Of a stretch of DNA of 64,000 bases, positions 52,432 through 61,883 are shown piece after piece (position 1 is the stretch's first letter; every line of letters starts with the position of its first letter). The stretch is from Eubacteriales bacterium (GTDB lineage: Bacteria > Bacillota > Clostridia > Lachnospirales > Lachnospiraceae): NCBI GenBank assembly GCA_030525875.1, contig JAUNDV010000002.1, forward strand, positions 58,563 to 122,562. The letters are read 5' to 3'. The translations under genes and the position numbers were made by a program. A model generated the notes under the pieces. That model had not been told where the DNA came from and searched no databases. It worked only from the letters and a program-made list of their open reading frames with translations.

Positions 52432-53880
52432 ATGGCTAACGAGAAAGAAAATAAGAAATTAGTTGAAGATATCACATCTATGGATGTTGATTTTGCTCAG
52501 TGGTATACTGACGTAGTTAAGAAGGCTGAGCTTTGTGATTACAGCTCGGTTAAGGGATGCATGGTTATTCAGCCAGCAGGATATGCTATATGGGAGAATA
52601 TCCAGAAGGAGCTTGACAGACGTTTTAAGGAAACAGGTGTAGAGAACTGCTATATGCCTATGTTTATTCCTGAGTCACTTCTTCAGAGAGAGAAGGATCA
52701 TGTTGAGGGCTTTGCACCTGAGGTTGCATGGGTAACACATGGAGGACTTGAGCCTTTACAGGAGAGAATCTGCGTAAGACCTACTTCAGAGACCTTGTTC
52801 TGTGACTACTATCAAAGAGCAATTCATTCATATAGAGACCTTCCTAAATGCTATAACCAGTGGTGCTCAGTAGTTCGTTGGGAGAAGACAACACGTCCAT
52901 TCCTTCGTTCAAGAGAGTTTTTATGGCAGGAAGGACATACTGCTCATGCTACAGCTGAAGAGGCAAAGGAACGCACAGAGCTGATGTTAAACATTTATGC
53001 AGATTTCTGTGAAGAGGTTCTTGCTATTCCTGTAATCAGAGGACAGAAGACAAAGAAGGAGCAGTTTGCAGGAGCAATCGCTACATATACAATTGAAGCA
53101 CTTATGCATGATGGACAGGCACTTCAGTCTGCTACCTCACACAATTTTGGTGACGGTTTTGCACATGCTTTCAATATCCAGTATACAGATAAGGATAACA
53201 AGCTTCAGTATGTTCATCAGACCTCATGGGGAATAAGCACACGTATCATCGGAGCTATTATCATGGTTCACGGAGATAATGACGGACTTAAGCTTCCTCC
53301 AAATATTGCACCTACACAGGTTATTATTTGTCCTGTTATGCAGAAGAAGGCAGGAGTTCTCGAGAAGGCAGATGAGCTTTGTGAAGAGCTTAAGAAGGCT
53401 GGCATCAGAGTTAAGGTTGATGCAAGGGATAAGAATCCTGGATATAAGTTTGCAGATAGTGAAATGAGAGGAATTCCTTTAAGAGTTGAAATCGGACCTA
53501 GAGATATTGAAAATAATCAGGCAATTCTTGTAAGAAGAGATACTCACGAAAAGGTTACAGTTTCACTTTCAGAGTTAAGCGAGAAGGCAGCAGAGCTTCT
53601 CAAGGATATCCAGAGCAATATGTATGAGACAGCTAAGAAGCATGTAGAGAGCCATACATTTACAGCTAAGACTATTGATGAGATGAGAAGCATTCTGGAT
53701 GAAAAGACAGGCTTTGTAAAGGCTATGTGGTGTGGATGCAGAGAGTGCGAGGATGCTATCAAGGAGAAGACAGGAGCAACTTCACGTTGTATTCCATTTA
53801 ATCAGGAGCATATAGCAGATACCTGTATCAACTGCGGAAAGCCAGCTACAAAGATGGTTTACTGGGGAAGAGCATATTAA
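52432..53880 (+). CDS. proS: Prolyl-tRNA synthetase (archaeal/eukaryotic-like form)
   Basis: Charges tRNA-Pro. Class II motifs are clear: motif 2 with [20 protein letters not shown] (20 residues) and motif 3 with [10 protein letters not shown]. There is no bacterial editing insertion. A C-terminal zinc-like domain has CGCRECEDA and CINCGKPA. The 482-residue length fits the type 3 enzyme. The ATG at 52432 is used because AAAGGTGG precedes it; the longer frame from 52327 crosses the ORF6N gene. A strong terminator follows. Confidence 0.96.
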   Translation: MANEKENKKLVEDITSMDVDFAQWYTDVVKKAELCDYSSVKGCMVIQPAGYAIWENIQKELDRRFKETGVENCYMPMFIPESLLQREKDHVEGFAPEVAWVTHGGLEPLQERICVRPTSETLFCDYYQRAIHSYRDLPKCYNQWCSVVRWEKTTRPFLRSREFLWQEGHTAHATAEEAKERTELMLNIYADFCEEVLAIPVIRGQKTKKEQFAGAIATYTIEALMHDGQALQSATSHNFGDGFAHAFNIQYTDKDNKLQYVHQTSWGISTRIIGAIIMVHGDNDGLKLPPNIAPTQVIICPVMQKKAGVLEKADELCEELKKAGIRVKVDARDKNPGYKFADSEMRGIPLRVEIGPRDIENNQAILVRRDTHEKVTVSLSELSEKAAELLKDIQSNMYETAKKHVESHTFTAKTIDEMRSILDEKTGFVKAMWCGCRECEDAIKEKTGATSRCIPFNQEHIADTCINCGKPATKMVYWGRAY

Positions 53881-53898
53881 TATATAAAAAATTATCAG

Positions 53899-53945
53899 CT
53901 GATTCTTTAGAGCTTTATATGAGCTTTAAAGGATCAGTTTTTTTT
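53899..53945 (+). terminator. Strong Rho-independent terminator after proS
   Basis: CTGATTCTTTAGAGCT (53899-53914) pairs with AGCTTTAAAGGATCAG (53922-53937), with two G-T wobbles, followed by eight T residues. This also rules out a thiN start at 53919, which would lie inside the hairpin. Confidence 0.92.
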
Positions 53946-53972
53946 GAGCCTTTTTTATGGTATTATAGAAAC

Positions 53973-54671
53973 ATGAATATAAAGTTTGATTTACAAAAAA
54001 ATAATAAAATATGTTACATTTTTGGGGCAGGAGATTTTTATGGACTGCATAAAATGCCTGATGAGGAGGATCTTGTTATTGCAGCTGATGGAGGGCTCAA
54101 ATACCTTGATAAGCTAGGTATAATTCCGGATATCGTAGTAGGAGATTTCGATTCCGAGGACGAGGATGACGGCGAGGCGCTCATTAGGAAAATGAAGGAG
54201 CAAAGCAACAGTCCTGATTCATGTGAAAAAATAAAACTTCTTTCAGTAAAGGATAGAAGTGATTCAGCAGAGGCAATACTTGAAGGAAAAAGCAGAGGTT
54301 ATAAAATTTTCTATCTGTATGGCTGTACAGGCGGCAGACTTGATCATACCCTGGCAAGTATTCAGGATATTGCAGCGCTTTCAATGGATGGTATGGAAGG
54401 ATACATTTTCGACAAGAATGCTGCGCTTACAGTTATAACAGATTCATCTATAAGCTTTCCGGCATTCTACAGAGGAATGGTGTCAGTATTTTCATATACG
54501 GAAGAGTGTAGCAAAGTGAGAGAGTCTGGTCTTAAGTATATTGTGGCGGGAAAGAAGCTTGATAATAGATTCCCTCTGGGGCTTTCAAATGAATTTACTG
54601 GCATGGAGGCTAGGATAAGCGTTGGAAGCGGCAGCCTGCTGATATATTTTGAACTGCCTGAAAATGAATAA
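53973..54671 (+). CDS. thiN: Thiamine pyrophosphokinase
   Basis: Makes thiamine diphosphate from thiamine and ATP. The catalytic core VIAADGGLKYL, the VGDFDSEDED metal motif and the GCTGGRLDHTLASI segment are present. 232 residues from ATG 53973. No SD is visible before this ATG, and TATTAT (53961-53966) ends 6 bases upstream, so a leaderless mRNA is possible. It overlaps or adjoins the cca gene region, which starts 16 bases after its stop. Confidence 0.9.
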   Translation: MNIKFDLQKNNKICYIFGAGDFYGLHKMPDEEDLVIAADGGLKYLDKLGIIPDIVVGDFDSEDEDDGEALIRKMKEQSNSPDSCEKIKLLSVKDRSDSAEAILEGKSRGYKIFYLYGCTGGRLDHTLASIQDIAALSMDGMEGYIFDKNAALTVITDSSISFPAFYRGMVSVFSYTEECSKVRESGLKYIVAGKKLDNRFPLGLSNEFTGMEARISVGSGSLLIYFELPENE

Positions 54672-54687
54672 TCTGAAAGGACGAAGT

Positions 54688-56034
54688 ATGAAAGATAGTA
54701 TGTTTACCATTAAGCTTCCAAAGCCTGTAGGATATATTTTGAAAAAGCTCAGGGAGGCAGGGCACGAAGCTTATATTGTAGGTGGCTGTGTAAGAGACAG
54801 CATCATAGGCAGGAAGCCAGAAGACTGGGATATTACGACCTCAGCACTTCCGGAAGAGATAAAGTCAGTCTTTAGAAAAACTGTAGATACAGGAATACAG
54901 CATGGTACGGTCACAGTTATTCTGAGAGATGAGATAGAGGACAAAAACTCAGAGCTTAGAGGATATGAGGTTACGACCTACAGAATAGACGGAGAATACA
55001 GGGATGGAAGACATCCAGAGGAGGTCATATTTACACCATCGCTTGAGGAGGATCTTAAGAGACGTGATTTCACTATCAACGCAATGGCATACAATGAGGA
55101 AAATGGAATCGTCGATTTATTTGGTGGAATAGAAGATCTTGAAAATGGAATTATAAGATGTGTTGGAGATCCATGTGAGAGATTTACTGAGGATGCACTT
55201 AGAATGCTAAGAGCTGTAAGATTTGCGGCGCAGCTTGATTTTGAAATAGACACTCCTACAGGAGCAGCGGTAAAGAAGCTTGCAAAGAATCTTAGCTATG
55301 TTTCAAAGGAAAGAGTTTATGCTGAAATAAATAAGCTTATCTGTTCAGCGCATCCTGAAAGGATAGCGGCTGTTTTTGATCTTGGACTTTCTGAACAGAT
55401 TTGCGACGAATTTAAGAAGATAAATCCTTTGTATGTAGCTTTAATAAGGGAGCATTTTCAGGAAAATGTAAAAAATGAAGTTTATCAGCCTGACTTTGTT
55501 TTTAAACAGGATGTATCAGCCTTTGATCTTACAAACCCGACAGATGTTTCAAACAGAGCTGTCAGGTATGCATTTTTGTGTCAGGGAATGGAAGAGGAGT
55601 CAGTAAAGGAGCTTCTAAAGGAACTTAAGTCAGATAATGATACAATAAGATTAGCTTCACTATTAGTTTCAGAGTGTGGTGTATGTATACCTTTGGATGG
55701 CTATGGCATGAAGAAGGAAATGCAGAAGATGAATGCTAAAGAATTCGATATTTTGCTTGAACTCAAAAAAATCTGCAATAGCCTGCCTATATATAAGGAT
55801 AGCTGTGCCGTAGAGGATAATACAAGGCTTAGAGAACTTTTTAAGAAGATAATAGACAGAGAAGAGCCAGTTTATATAAGGGATCTTGCTGTGGGTGGCA
55901 GAGAGCTTATAAGAGCGGGGGTAAAGGCAGGACCAGAACTTGGAGATATTCTTGACAGGATGCTTGAAGATGTGCTTAGGGAGCCTGTACACAATTCAGT
56001 TTTATATCTCCTTTCTAAATATGTATTGAAATAA
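54688..56034 (+). CDS. cca: CCA tRNA nucleotidyltransferase
   Basis: Adds or repairs the 3' CCA of tRNAs. The nucleotidyltransferase motif GGCVRD, the metal-binding DWDITTS, the flexible TTYRIDGEYRDGRHPEEV region (18 residues) and DLKRRDFTINAMA are all in place. 448 residues. The ATG at 54688 has AAAGGACG 7 bases upstream; the longer frame from 54649 runs inside thiN. The C-terminal half lacks an HD motif that I can see. No unusual base composition. Confidence 0.94.
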   Translation: MKDSMFTIKLPKPVGYILKKLREAGHEAYIVGGCVRDSIIGRKPEDWDITTSALPEEIKSVFRKTVDTGIQHGTVTVILRDEIEDKNSELRGYEVTTYRIDGEYRDGRHPEEVIFTPSLEEDLKRRDFTINAMAYNEENGIVDLFGGIEDLENGIIRCVGDPCERFTEDALRMLRAVRFAAQLDFEIDTPTGAAVKKLAKNLSYVSKERVYAEINKLICSAHPERIAAVFDLGLSEQICDEFKKINPLYVALIREHFQENVKNEVYQPDFVFKQDVSAFDLTNPTDVSNRAVRYAFLCQGMEEESVKELLKELKSDNDTIRLASLLVSECGVCIPLDGYGMKKEMQKMNAKEFDILLELKKICNSLPIYKDSCAVEDNTRLRELFKKIIDREEPVYIRDLAVGGRELIRAGVKAGPELGDILDRMLEDVLREPVHNSVLYLLSKYVLK

Positions 56035-56171
56035 AAAAATATTTAGATATTTTCTTAAAATACAAAAAAATATAGTTAGTCATGCATAAAAAGCATTGAA
56101 ACATAGGCGCTTAAAGGATATACTTATATCAGGTTTTATTTTAAAATTTCTAGATCAGGAGGATATCAGTA

Positions 56172-56540
56172 ATGAAATTAATCAACACAGATAAGGCACC
56201 GGCAGCGATCGGACCATATTCACAGGGCTTTGAGGTAAATGGCTTTGTATTTACATCAGGACAGATTCCTGTAAATCCAGAAACAGGTGAAGCACCTGAG
56301 GGAATAGAGGCTCAGGCAGAGCAGTCATGTAAGAATGTAGCAGCTATCCTTGAGGCAGCTGGAACAGGACTTGACAAGGTAATTAAGACAACCTGCTTCC
56401 TTGCAGATATGGGAGATTTTGCTAAGTTTAATGAGGTATATGCAAAGTACTTTACAGAGAAACCAGCAAGAAGCTGTGTAGCAGTAAAGACTCTTCCTAA
56501 GAATCTTCTTTGTGAGATTGAGGCTATAGCAGAGAAGTAA
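56172..56540 (+). CDS. ridA: RidA family enamine/imine deaminase
   Basis: Hydrolyses reactive 2-aminoacrylate-type enamines from PLP enzymes. The 122-residue protein shows IGPYSQGFEVNGFVFTSGQI (20 residues) and PARSCVAVKTLPKNLLCEIE (20 residues) with the catalytic Arg. AGGAGGATAT precedes the ATG. It follows an intergenic gap with no terminator-like structure that I could confirm. Confidence 0.95.
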   Translation: MKLINTDKAPAAIGPYSQGFEVNGFVFTSGQIPVNPETGEAPEGIEAQAEQSCKNVAAILEAAGTGLDKVIKTTCFLADMGDFAKFNEVYAKYFTEKPARSCVAVKTLPKNLLCEIEAIAEK

Positions 56541-56569
56541 TTTAATTTTTGAGTATTGAGAGGTTTAAG

Positions 56570-58309
56570 ATGAGGGATTATCGCAGCATTTATCAGGAGT
56601 GGATTGATAATCCATATTTTGATGAAGACACAAAAAAGGAGCTTTTATCTATAAAGGATGACGACAAGGAGATAAAAGAGCGTTTCTATATGGATCTTGA
56701 GTTTGGTACAGCTGGTCTTAGAGGAATAATCGGAGCTGGAACAAACCGTATGAACAAATATGTTGTTAGGCGGGCAACACAGGGACTTGCCAATTACATT
56801 ATAAAGAATTTTGGAGAGGGAAAAGCAGTTGCTATTGCTTATGATTCAAGACATAAGTCAGATGAATTTTCAGAAGAAGCAGCTCTTACTCTTTGCGCAA
56901 ATGGAATTAAAGCTTATAGATTTGATTCATTAAGACCTACACCTGAGCTTTCATTTGCAGTAAGAGAGCTGAAGTGCATAGCAGGAATAAATATAACTGC
57001 AAGTCATAATCCTTCAAATTACAATGGATACAAGGTTTACTGGGAGGACGGAGCACAGTTCACACCTCCTCATGACAAGGGTGTTACCGAAGAGGTACTT
57101 GCTATTTCAGATATTTCTGTCTGCAAAACTATGGACAGATCAGAAGCTGAAGCCTCAGGACTTTATGTTACTATCGGTGAAGAAATCGATGACAGATATA
57201 TAAGCGAAGTTAAGTCAACTATAGAGAATCCTGAGATTATAAAGGAAATGCAGGATGACATACGCATTGTGTATTCACCTTTGCATGGAACAGGACATAT
57301 TCCGGCTACAAGGATTATGAAGGAACTGGGATTTACACATGTATATGAAGTTCCAGAGCAGGCACTTCCTGATGGAGATTTCCCTACAGTAGCTTATCCT
57401 AATCCTGAGTCAAAGGATGCATTTAAGCTTGGGCTTGAGCTTGCAGAAAAGGTAAATGCAGATCTTGTGCTTGCGACTGACCCTGATGCTGACAGACTTG
57501 GAGTATATGTCAGGGATACTAAATCAGGACAGTATATTCCTCTCACAGGAAATATGAGCGGTGCGCTTCTTTGTTCATATGTGCTTAGCCAGAAGGAAAA
57601 GTCAGGAAAAATTCCTCCAGATGGAGAGGTGGTAAAATCAATAGTTACAACCAATCTCCTGGATGCTGTTGCAGCAGATTATGGATGCAGACTGGTAGAG
57701 GTGCTCACAGGCTTTAAGTGGATAGGAAGAACTATCCTCGAAAATGAAATAAGCCACCATGGAACCTATATGTTTGGAATGGAAGAAAGCTATGGCTGTC
57801 TTATAGGAACCTATGCAAGAGATAAGGATGCTATTTCAGCTGTTGCTTCTTTATGTGAGGCTGCGGCATACTACAAGAAGGAAAATAAAACTCTGTGGGA
57901 TGCAATGCTTGAGCTTTATGAGAGATATGGCTACTACAAGGAGTACACAAAGTCAATTGAGCTTGCAGGAATAGAGGGACTAGAGAAAATCAAGACTATA
58001 CTTGATACTTTTAGAGCGGAAAAGCCAGCAAGTATTGGAAATTATGTTGTTGAAAGAATAAGAGACTATAGTGAGGATCAGATTATTGATCTTACAGATG
58101 GACGTGTAACAAATACAGGTCTTCCTAAGTCAAATGTTCTTTATTACGAGCTTAATGACAATGCCTGGGTATGTGTAAGACCTTCAGGAACAGAACCTAA
58201 GATCAAATTTTACTGTGGTGTAAAGGGAGCATCTTTGGAAGATGCAGACAGACTTGTTGAAGAACTTGACAAGGCACTCGGAGAGAAGATAAATAAAATT
58301 ATCGGATAA
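56570..58309 (+). CDS. pgcA: Alpha-phosphoglucomutase/phosphomannomutase
   Basis: Interconverts glucose-1-phosphate and glucose-6-phosphate and so can feed rfbF with glucose-1-phosphate. The phospho-serine is S145 in TASHNPSNYNGYKVYW. The metal loop is DPDADRLG, the sugar loop is GMEESYG, and the phosphate-binding end is RPSGTEPKIK. 579 residues from ATG 56570 (GAGAGG 6 bases before). A TTG at 56549 is less likely. This fits the B. subtilis PgcA size. Confidence 0.94.
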   Translation: MRDYRSIYQEWIDNPYFDEDTKKELLSIKDDDKEIKERFYMDLEFGTAGLRGIIGAGTNRMNKYVVRRATQGLANYIIKNFGEGKAVAIAYDSRHKSDEFSEEAALTLCANGIKAYRFDSLRPTPELSFAVRELKCIAGINITASHNPSNYNGYKVYWEDGAQFTPPHDKGVTEEVLAISDISVCKTMDRSEAEASGLYVTIGEEIDDRYISEVKSTIENPEIIKEMQDDIRIVYSPLHGTGHIPATRIMKELGFTHVYEVPEQALPDGDFPTVAYPNPESKDAFKLGLELAEKVNADLVLATDPDADRLGVYVRDTKSGQYIPLTGNMSGALLCSYVLSQKEKSGKIPPDGEVVKSIVTTNLLDAVAADYGCRLVEVLTGFKWIGRTILENEISHHGTYMFGMEESYGCLIGTYARDKDAISAVASLCEAAAYYKKENKTLWDAMLELYERYGYYKEYTKSIELAGIEGLEKIKTILDTFRAEKPASIGNYVVERIRDYSEDQIIDLTDGRVTNTGLPKSNVLYYELNDNAWVCVRPSGTEPKIKFYCGVKGASLEDADRLVEELDKALGEKINKIIG

Positions 58310-58332
58310 AAACTAAAAAGGTAATATATAAG

Positions 58333-59400
58333 ATGGAAAAGGAAATGGTTGTTGGAACAAGGCTAAAAGGGAGCAGGGATCTTAAACTTGATAATGTAAA
58401 GGGGCTCCTGATTATACTGGTTGTAGTCGGCCATTTCCTTTTGCCAATGTATAGAACGAGATTTATAACCGACTGCATTTATGCAATATATGTATTTCAT
58501 ATGCCTTGTTTCATAATGCTGTCAGGCTATTACGCAAAAAGCATTTACAAAAATGGAAAATTCAGATTTATAAAGCTTATAGATTTTATATGGCTGTATT
58601 TTGTTTTTAAGATGCTTGTAAATATAACCGAGGGAATGCTGGCAAGGCATATACCGCTTTTTCCGGATTTTTTACATGAAAGCGGAGCTCCATGGTATCT
58701 GCTGGCCTTGCTTTTCTGGTATTCCACTATCCCACTTATACACAATATAAAAAGACCAGTTATGAAGGTACTTTTTGTGGTATTTATTACGATAGGAATA
58801 TCATTTGGGAAGTACTTTGTAAACTGCAACGATTTTCTGTCAATGGACAGAGTCCTGTCCTTTGCACCATTTTTCTATTTAGGATATTTTTGTTCAGAAA
58901 ATCTATACAAAAATGCAGTAAAAGGAAAAAGTGCATTTCTTATGGCTCTTATAGGTTTTGTGCTTCTTGCAATTGTATTTTTTACAAGCTATGATCTCTT
59001 GTTCAAATATCATCTTGTGGTATATGGGGCAGATTATCACAGATATGATGCATCACTTAATAACTATATCTGGTTGATCAATATCATATGGTATGTAGTG
59101 GCATTTTTAATATCCTTTGCTGTTATAGCAGCTGCTCCATCAGCGAGGCTTCCATTTATTACGAAAATGGGACAAAATACCTTGCAGATATACATTTTAC
59201 ACAGACCTATAAGGGATCTGTGCCAGTATTACAATGTATATGGATATATAAATCCACATGAAAAAATAGAAGTGACAGGACTTATGGTATTTTCTGCTTT
59301 GCTTGCAGTTTTACTTGGAAACAATGTATTCAGGAAGCTGTTTGATATGGTAAAGGGACTTCCGACGACCTTTATCATGAAAATGGGTATATCAGTATAA
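58333..59400 (+). CDS. Acyltransferase family 3 membrane protein
   Basis: 355 residues with about ten hydrophobic helices. The family motif LDNVKGLLIILVVVGHFLLP (20 residues) opens it, and FHMPCFIMLSGYYAKS follows. Members transfer O-acetyl or other acyl groups to surface sugars. The exact target is unknown. It lies 23 bases after pgcA, so glycan modification is a reasonable inference. A terminator follows. Confidence 0.88.
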   Translation: MEKEMVVGTRLKGSRDLKLDNVKGLLIILVVVGHFLLPMYRTRFITDCIYAIYVFHMPCFIMLSGYYAKSIYKNGKFRFIKLIDFIWLYFVFKMLVNITEGMLARHIPLFPDFLHESGAPWYLLALLFWYSTIPLIHNIKRPVMKVLFVVFITIGISFGKYFVNCNDFLSMDRVLSFAPFFYLGYFCSENLYKNAVKGKSAFLMALIGFVLLAIVFFTSYDLLFKYHLVVYGADYHRYDASLNNYIWLINIIWYVVAFLISFAVIAAAPSARLPFITKMGQNTLQIYILHRPIRDLCQYYNVYGYINPHEKIEVTGLMVFSALLAVLLGNNVFRKLFDMVKGLPTTFIMKMGISV

Positions 59401-59415
59401 TTTAATGTAAGATTT

Positions 59416-59453
59416 GGCTCCGGCTTTTGTTAGCCGGAGCTGTTGATTTTTTT
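59416..59453 (+). terminator. Rho-independent terminator after the acyltransferase gene
   Basis: GCTCCGGC (59417-59424) pairs perfectly with GCCGGAGC (59433-59440); a seven-T run follows at 59447-59453. Confidence 0.8.
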
Positions 59454-59507
59454 AGGCATGTGTTGAAAAACAATCGATATGTGCTTAATCAGTGGAAAAG
59501 AGGACAA

Positions 59508-60422
59508 ATGGAAAAATATAGTTTTGTACAATGGGTATTGATATTTTATTTATTCAGCTTTTTTGGCTGGATACTTGAATCATGCTTTGTATCCTTTACA
59601 AAGAAAAGAATAGTTAACAGAGGCTTCTGTCTTGGACCATGGATTCCCCTATATGGATGTGGAGGAGTGGTCATGCTGTTTGTTGCTCTTCCTTTTTATG
59701 ATTCGGCGATAATGGTGTTTTTTGCAGGAATGCTTGGTGCATCGGCTTTGGAATATATCACAGGAGTTGTAATGGAGAAGATATTCAGCATAAGATACTG
59801 GAATTATATTGGGACGCCATTTGCAAGTAAAAATGGATATATTTCTCTGCCAACATCTATAGTATGGGGAGGTCTTACACTTATACTTACCTATGTATGG
59901 GCTCCATGGATAAACAGCTGGATATTTGATATTAGGAAAACAACGGAAATAATAATAGCACTTATTTTAACTATATTATTTGTAAGCGACACGATAATGT
60001 CAGTAAAGACAGCTCTTAATATAAAGGATACAGCACAGCTCATTTCAGTTATAAATAAAGAAATTGAAGGAATTCAGGATAAGCTTCATGCAGAGGTACA
60101 CAGAGTATGGCTGGAGATACCAGAGGAAACCAGATCAGCCATAGCAGAAAGTGATACTGTGGAAATGCTTAAGGAAATACACAGTGAGCTTGGCGAGCAG
60201 AGATCTAAAAATGCAGATATTATGTACAGGAAATATCTGGAATTACACACCCGGAGAGAGGCTGTATTACAGAGAGTTAACTGGTTTATGAAGCAGACTA
60301 TAAAGGGTAACCCAAATGCTACATCTACACTTGCAGGCTTTGAGCATATAAGAGCCAGAATAGAAAACAGAATAGAAGCAGGTATAAATATTCTTAAAGA
60401 GTATAAGGATGATTTTAAATAA
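59508..60422 (+). CDS. CmpB-like membrane protein (putative ABC transporter type IV family)
   Basis: 304 residues. Five or six hydrophobic helices fill the first 190 residues, with RGFCLGPWIPLYGCGGVVML (20 residues) and YWNYIGTPFASKNGYISLPT (20 residues), both typical of the CmpB family. The last 110 residues are charged and helical and probably cytoplasmic. No ATPase partner is nearby, so the transporter label is only a family name. AAAGAGGAC lies before the ATG at 59508; the longer frame from 59427 overlaps the terminator. Confidence 0.8.
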   Translation: MEKYSFVQWVLIFYLFSFFGWILESCFVSFTKKRIVNRGFCLGPWIPLYGCGGVVMLFVALPFYDSAIMVFFAGMLGASALEYITGVVMEKIFSIRYWNYIGTPFASKNGYISLPTSIVWGGLTLILTYVWAPWINSWIFDIRKTTEIIIALILTILFVSDTIMSVKTALNIKDTAQLISVINKEIEGIQDKLHAEVHRVWLEIPEETRSAIAESDTVEMLKEIHSELGEQRSKNADIMYRKYLELHTRREAVLQRVNWFMKQTIKGNPNATSTLAGFEHIRARIENRIEAGINILKEYKDDFK

Positions 60423-60791
60423 TAAATTTGTGCAAGAAAATACCCCGCAGGGGGAGTGCGGGGAAATAATCTTTGTAGGGGGCCGGGCAGCGGAATGTCC
60501 GCTGTCCGGAATGAGTATGAAAAAGCTTTTTTGTTATCTCTTTGATAACTATCTTTATAATAGACGTTAAATGTGACTGTGATATGTACGGGCTATCAAA
60601 AAAAAATAAAAAGTATAAATAAAATATAAACTACAGAGGAAAAGCTGAAAAACTTCTTTCAAAAGACAAAATATCATGTTATATTTAGAATGCAATTACA
60701 GAATTTCAGGCGGAAACAGTTTTCCGCCTTTCTTATAGTCTAAGCAGATAATGCTTTTCAGTGTGAACGTTTTTTGAAGGAGGATGTGTAA
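60423..60791 (+). other. Hairpin-rich intergenic region before the MreB-like gene
   Basis: Four structures and no gene. CCCCGCA (60443-60449) pairs with TGCGGGG (60457-60463). CCGGGCAGCGGA (60483-60494) pairs with TCCGCTGTCCGG (60498-60509) around a three-base loop. GTTATC (60533-60538) and GATAAC (60544-60549) form a short repeat before TATAAT (60556-60561). AGGCGGAAA (60708-60716) pairs with TTTCCGCCT (60721-60729), with TTCTT after it. The last hairpin lies inside the likely mreB leader. Confidence 0.6.
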
Positions 60792-61799
60792 ATGGCAATG
60801 TTTTCGCTTATGTCAAATGACATAGGAATTGATCTTGGTACAGCGAGTATACTTGTTTATATAAAGGGAAGAGGAGTAGTCTTAAAGGAGCCATCAGTAG
60901 TGGCTATAGACAGGGACTCCAACAATGTTGTTGCCTATGGTGAGGATGCAAGACTCATGCTTGGAAGAACACCGGGTAATCTTGTTGCTGTAAGACCACT
61001 TAGACAGGGTGTGATCTCAGATTATACACTTACAGAGAAAATGCTTAAGCATTTTATTGATAAGGCAGTAGGAAAGAAAACATTGCGTAAACCAAGAGTT
61101 GCTGTATGCATTCCTTCAGGAGCTACTGAGGTAGAAAAAAAGGCAGTTGAGGATGCAACCTATCAGGCAGGAGCAAGAGAGGTTACAATAATTGAAGAGC
61201 CTGTAGCAGCTGCAATTGGAGCTGGCATTGATATTTCAAAGGCTTGTGGAAATATCGTAGTAGATATTGGAGGAGGTACCTCAGACATAGCTGTTATTTC
61301 TCTTGGCGGTCCTGTAGTTTCAGAATCAGTCAAGGTTGCCGGAGATGATTTTGATGAGGCAATAATCAGATTCATGAGAAAGAAGCACAATCTTCTTATT
61401 GGAGAGAGAACAGCAGAGGATATTAAGGTTGGAGTTGGCTGTGTATATAAGAGACCTGAGAATCTGAGCATGGAGGTAAGAGGAAGAAACCTTGTTACAG
61501 GACTTCCAAAGACTGTACAGGTGACTTCGGATGAGACACTTGAGGCGCTTATCGAGCCTGCGACCCAGATAGTAAATGCTGTTCACAATGTTCTTGAGCG
61601 CACACCGCCTGAGCTTGCAGCTGATATATATGAGAGAGGAATCGTAATGACTGGCGGAGGTTCTCTTATTTACGGACTTGACCAGCTTATAGAGGAAAAG
61701 ACCGGTATCAATACTATGGTAGCGGATGATCCGTTGTCAGCAGTAGCTATAGGTACAGGTAAATTTGTAGAATATGTAAACAATGGTTTTGAGGACTAA
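60792..61799 (+). CDS. mreB: MreB/Mbl-type rod-shape actin homologue
   Basis: A bacterial actin that guides lateral cell-wall synthesis. The phosphate-1 loop GIDLGTASILVY, the VDIGGGTSDIAVISLG phosphate-2 loop and the GGGSLIYGLDQLI adenosine region are present. 335 residues, normal. AGGAGG precedes the ATG. mreC and mreD do not follow, so this may be an extra or Mbl-like paralogue. A terminator separates it from recD2. Confidence 0.94.
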   Translation: MAMFSLMSNDIGIDLGTASILVYIKGRGVVLKEPSVVAIDRDSNNVVAYGEDARLMLGRTPGNLVAVRPLRQGVISDYTLTEKMLKHFIDKAVGKKTLRKPRVAVCIPSGATEVEKKAVEDATYQAGAREVTIIEEPVAAAIGAGIDISKACGNIVVDIGGGTSDIAVISLGGPVVSESVKVAGDDFDEAIIRFMRKKHNLLIGERTAEDIKVGVGCVYKRPENLSMEVRGRNLVTGLPKTVQVTSDETLEALIEPATQIVNAVHNVLERTPPELAADIYERGIVMTGGGSLIYGLDQLIEEKTGINTMVADDPLSAVAIGTGKFVEYVNNGFED

Positions 61800-61835
61800 T
61801 CTTCACAAGTATTAGTTTGAAAATTGCAAGATAAT

Positions 61836-61858
61836 GCCCGGCGCAAGTCGGGCTTTTA
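61836..61858 (+). terminator. Rho-independent terminator after the MreB-like gene
   Basis: GCCCGGC (61836-61842) pairs with GTCGGGC (61847-61853), with one G-T wobble and four bases in the loop, followed by TTTTATT. Confidence 0.8.
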
Positions 61859-61883
61859 TTAACAAAGGGGAACTGTATTTTCA

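Noticed and set aside
53279-53467. 62-codon plus-strand frame inside proS
   Set aside because: Shadow of the ProRS gene with no start signal.
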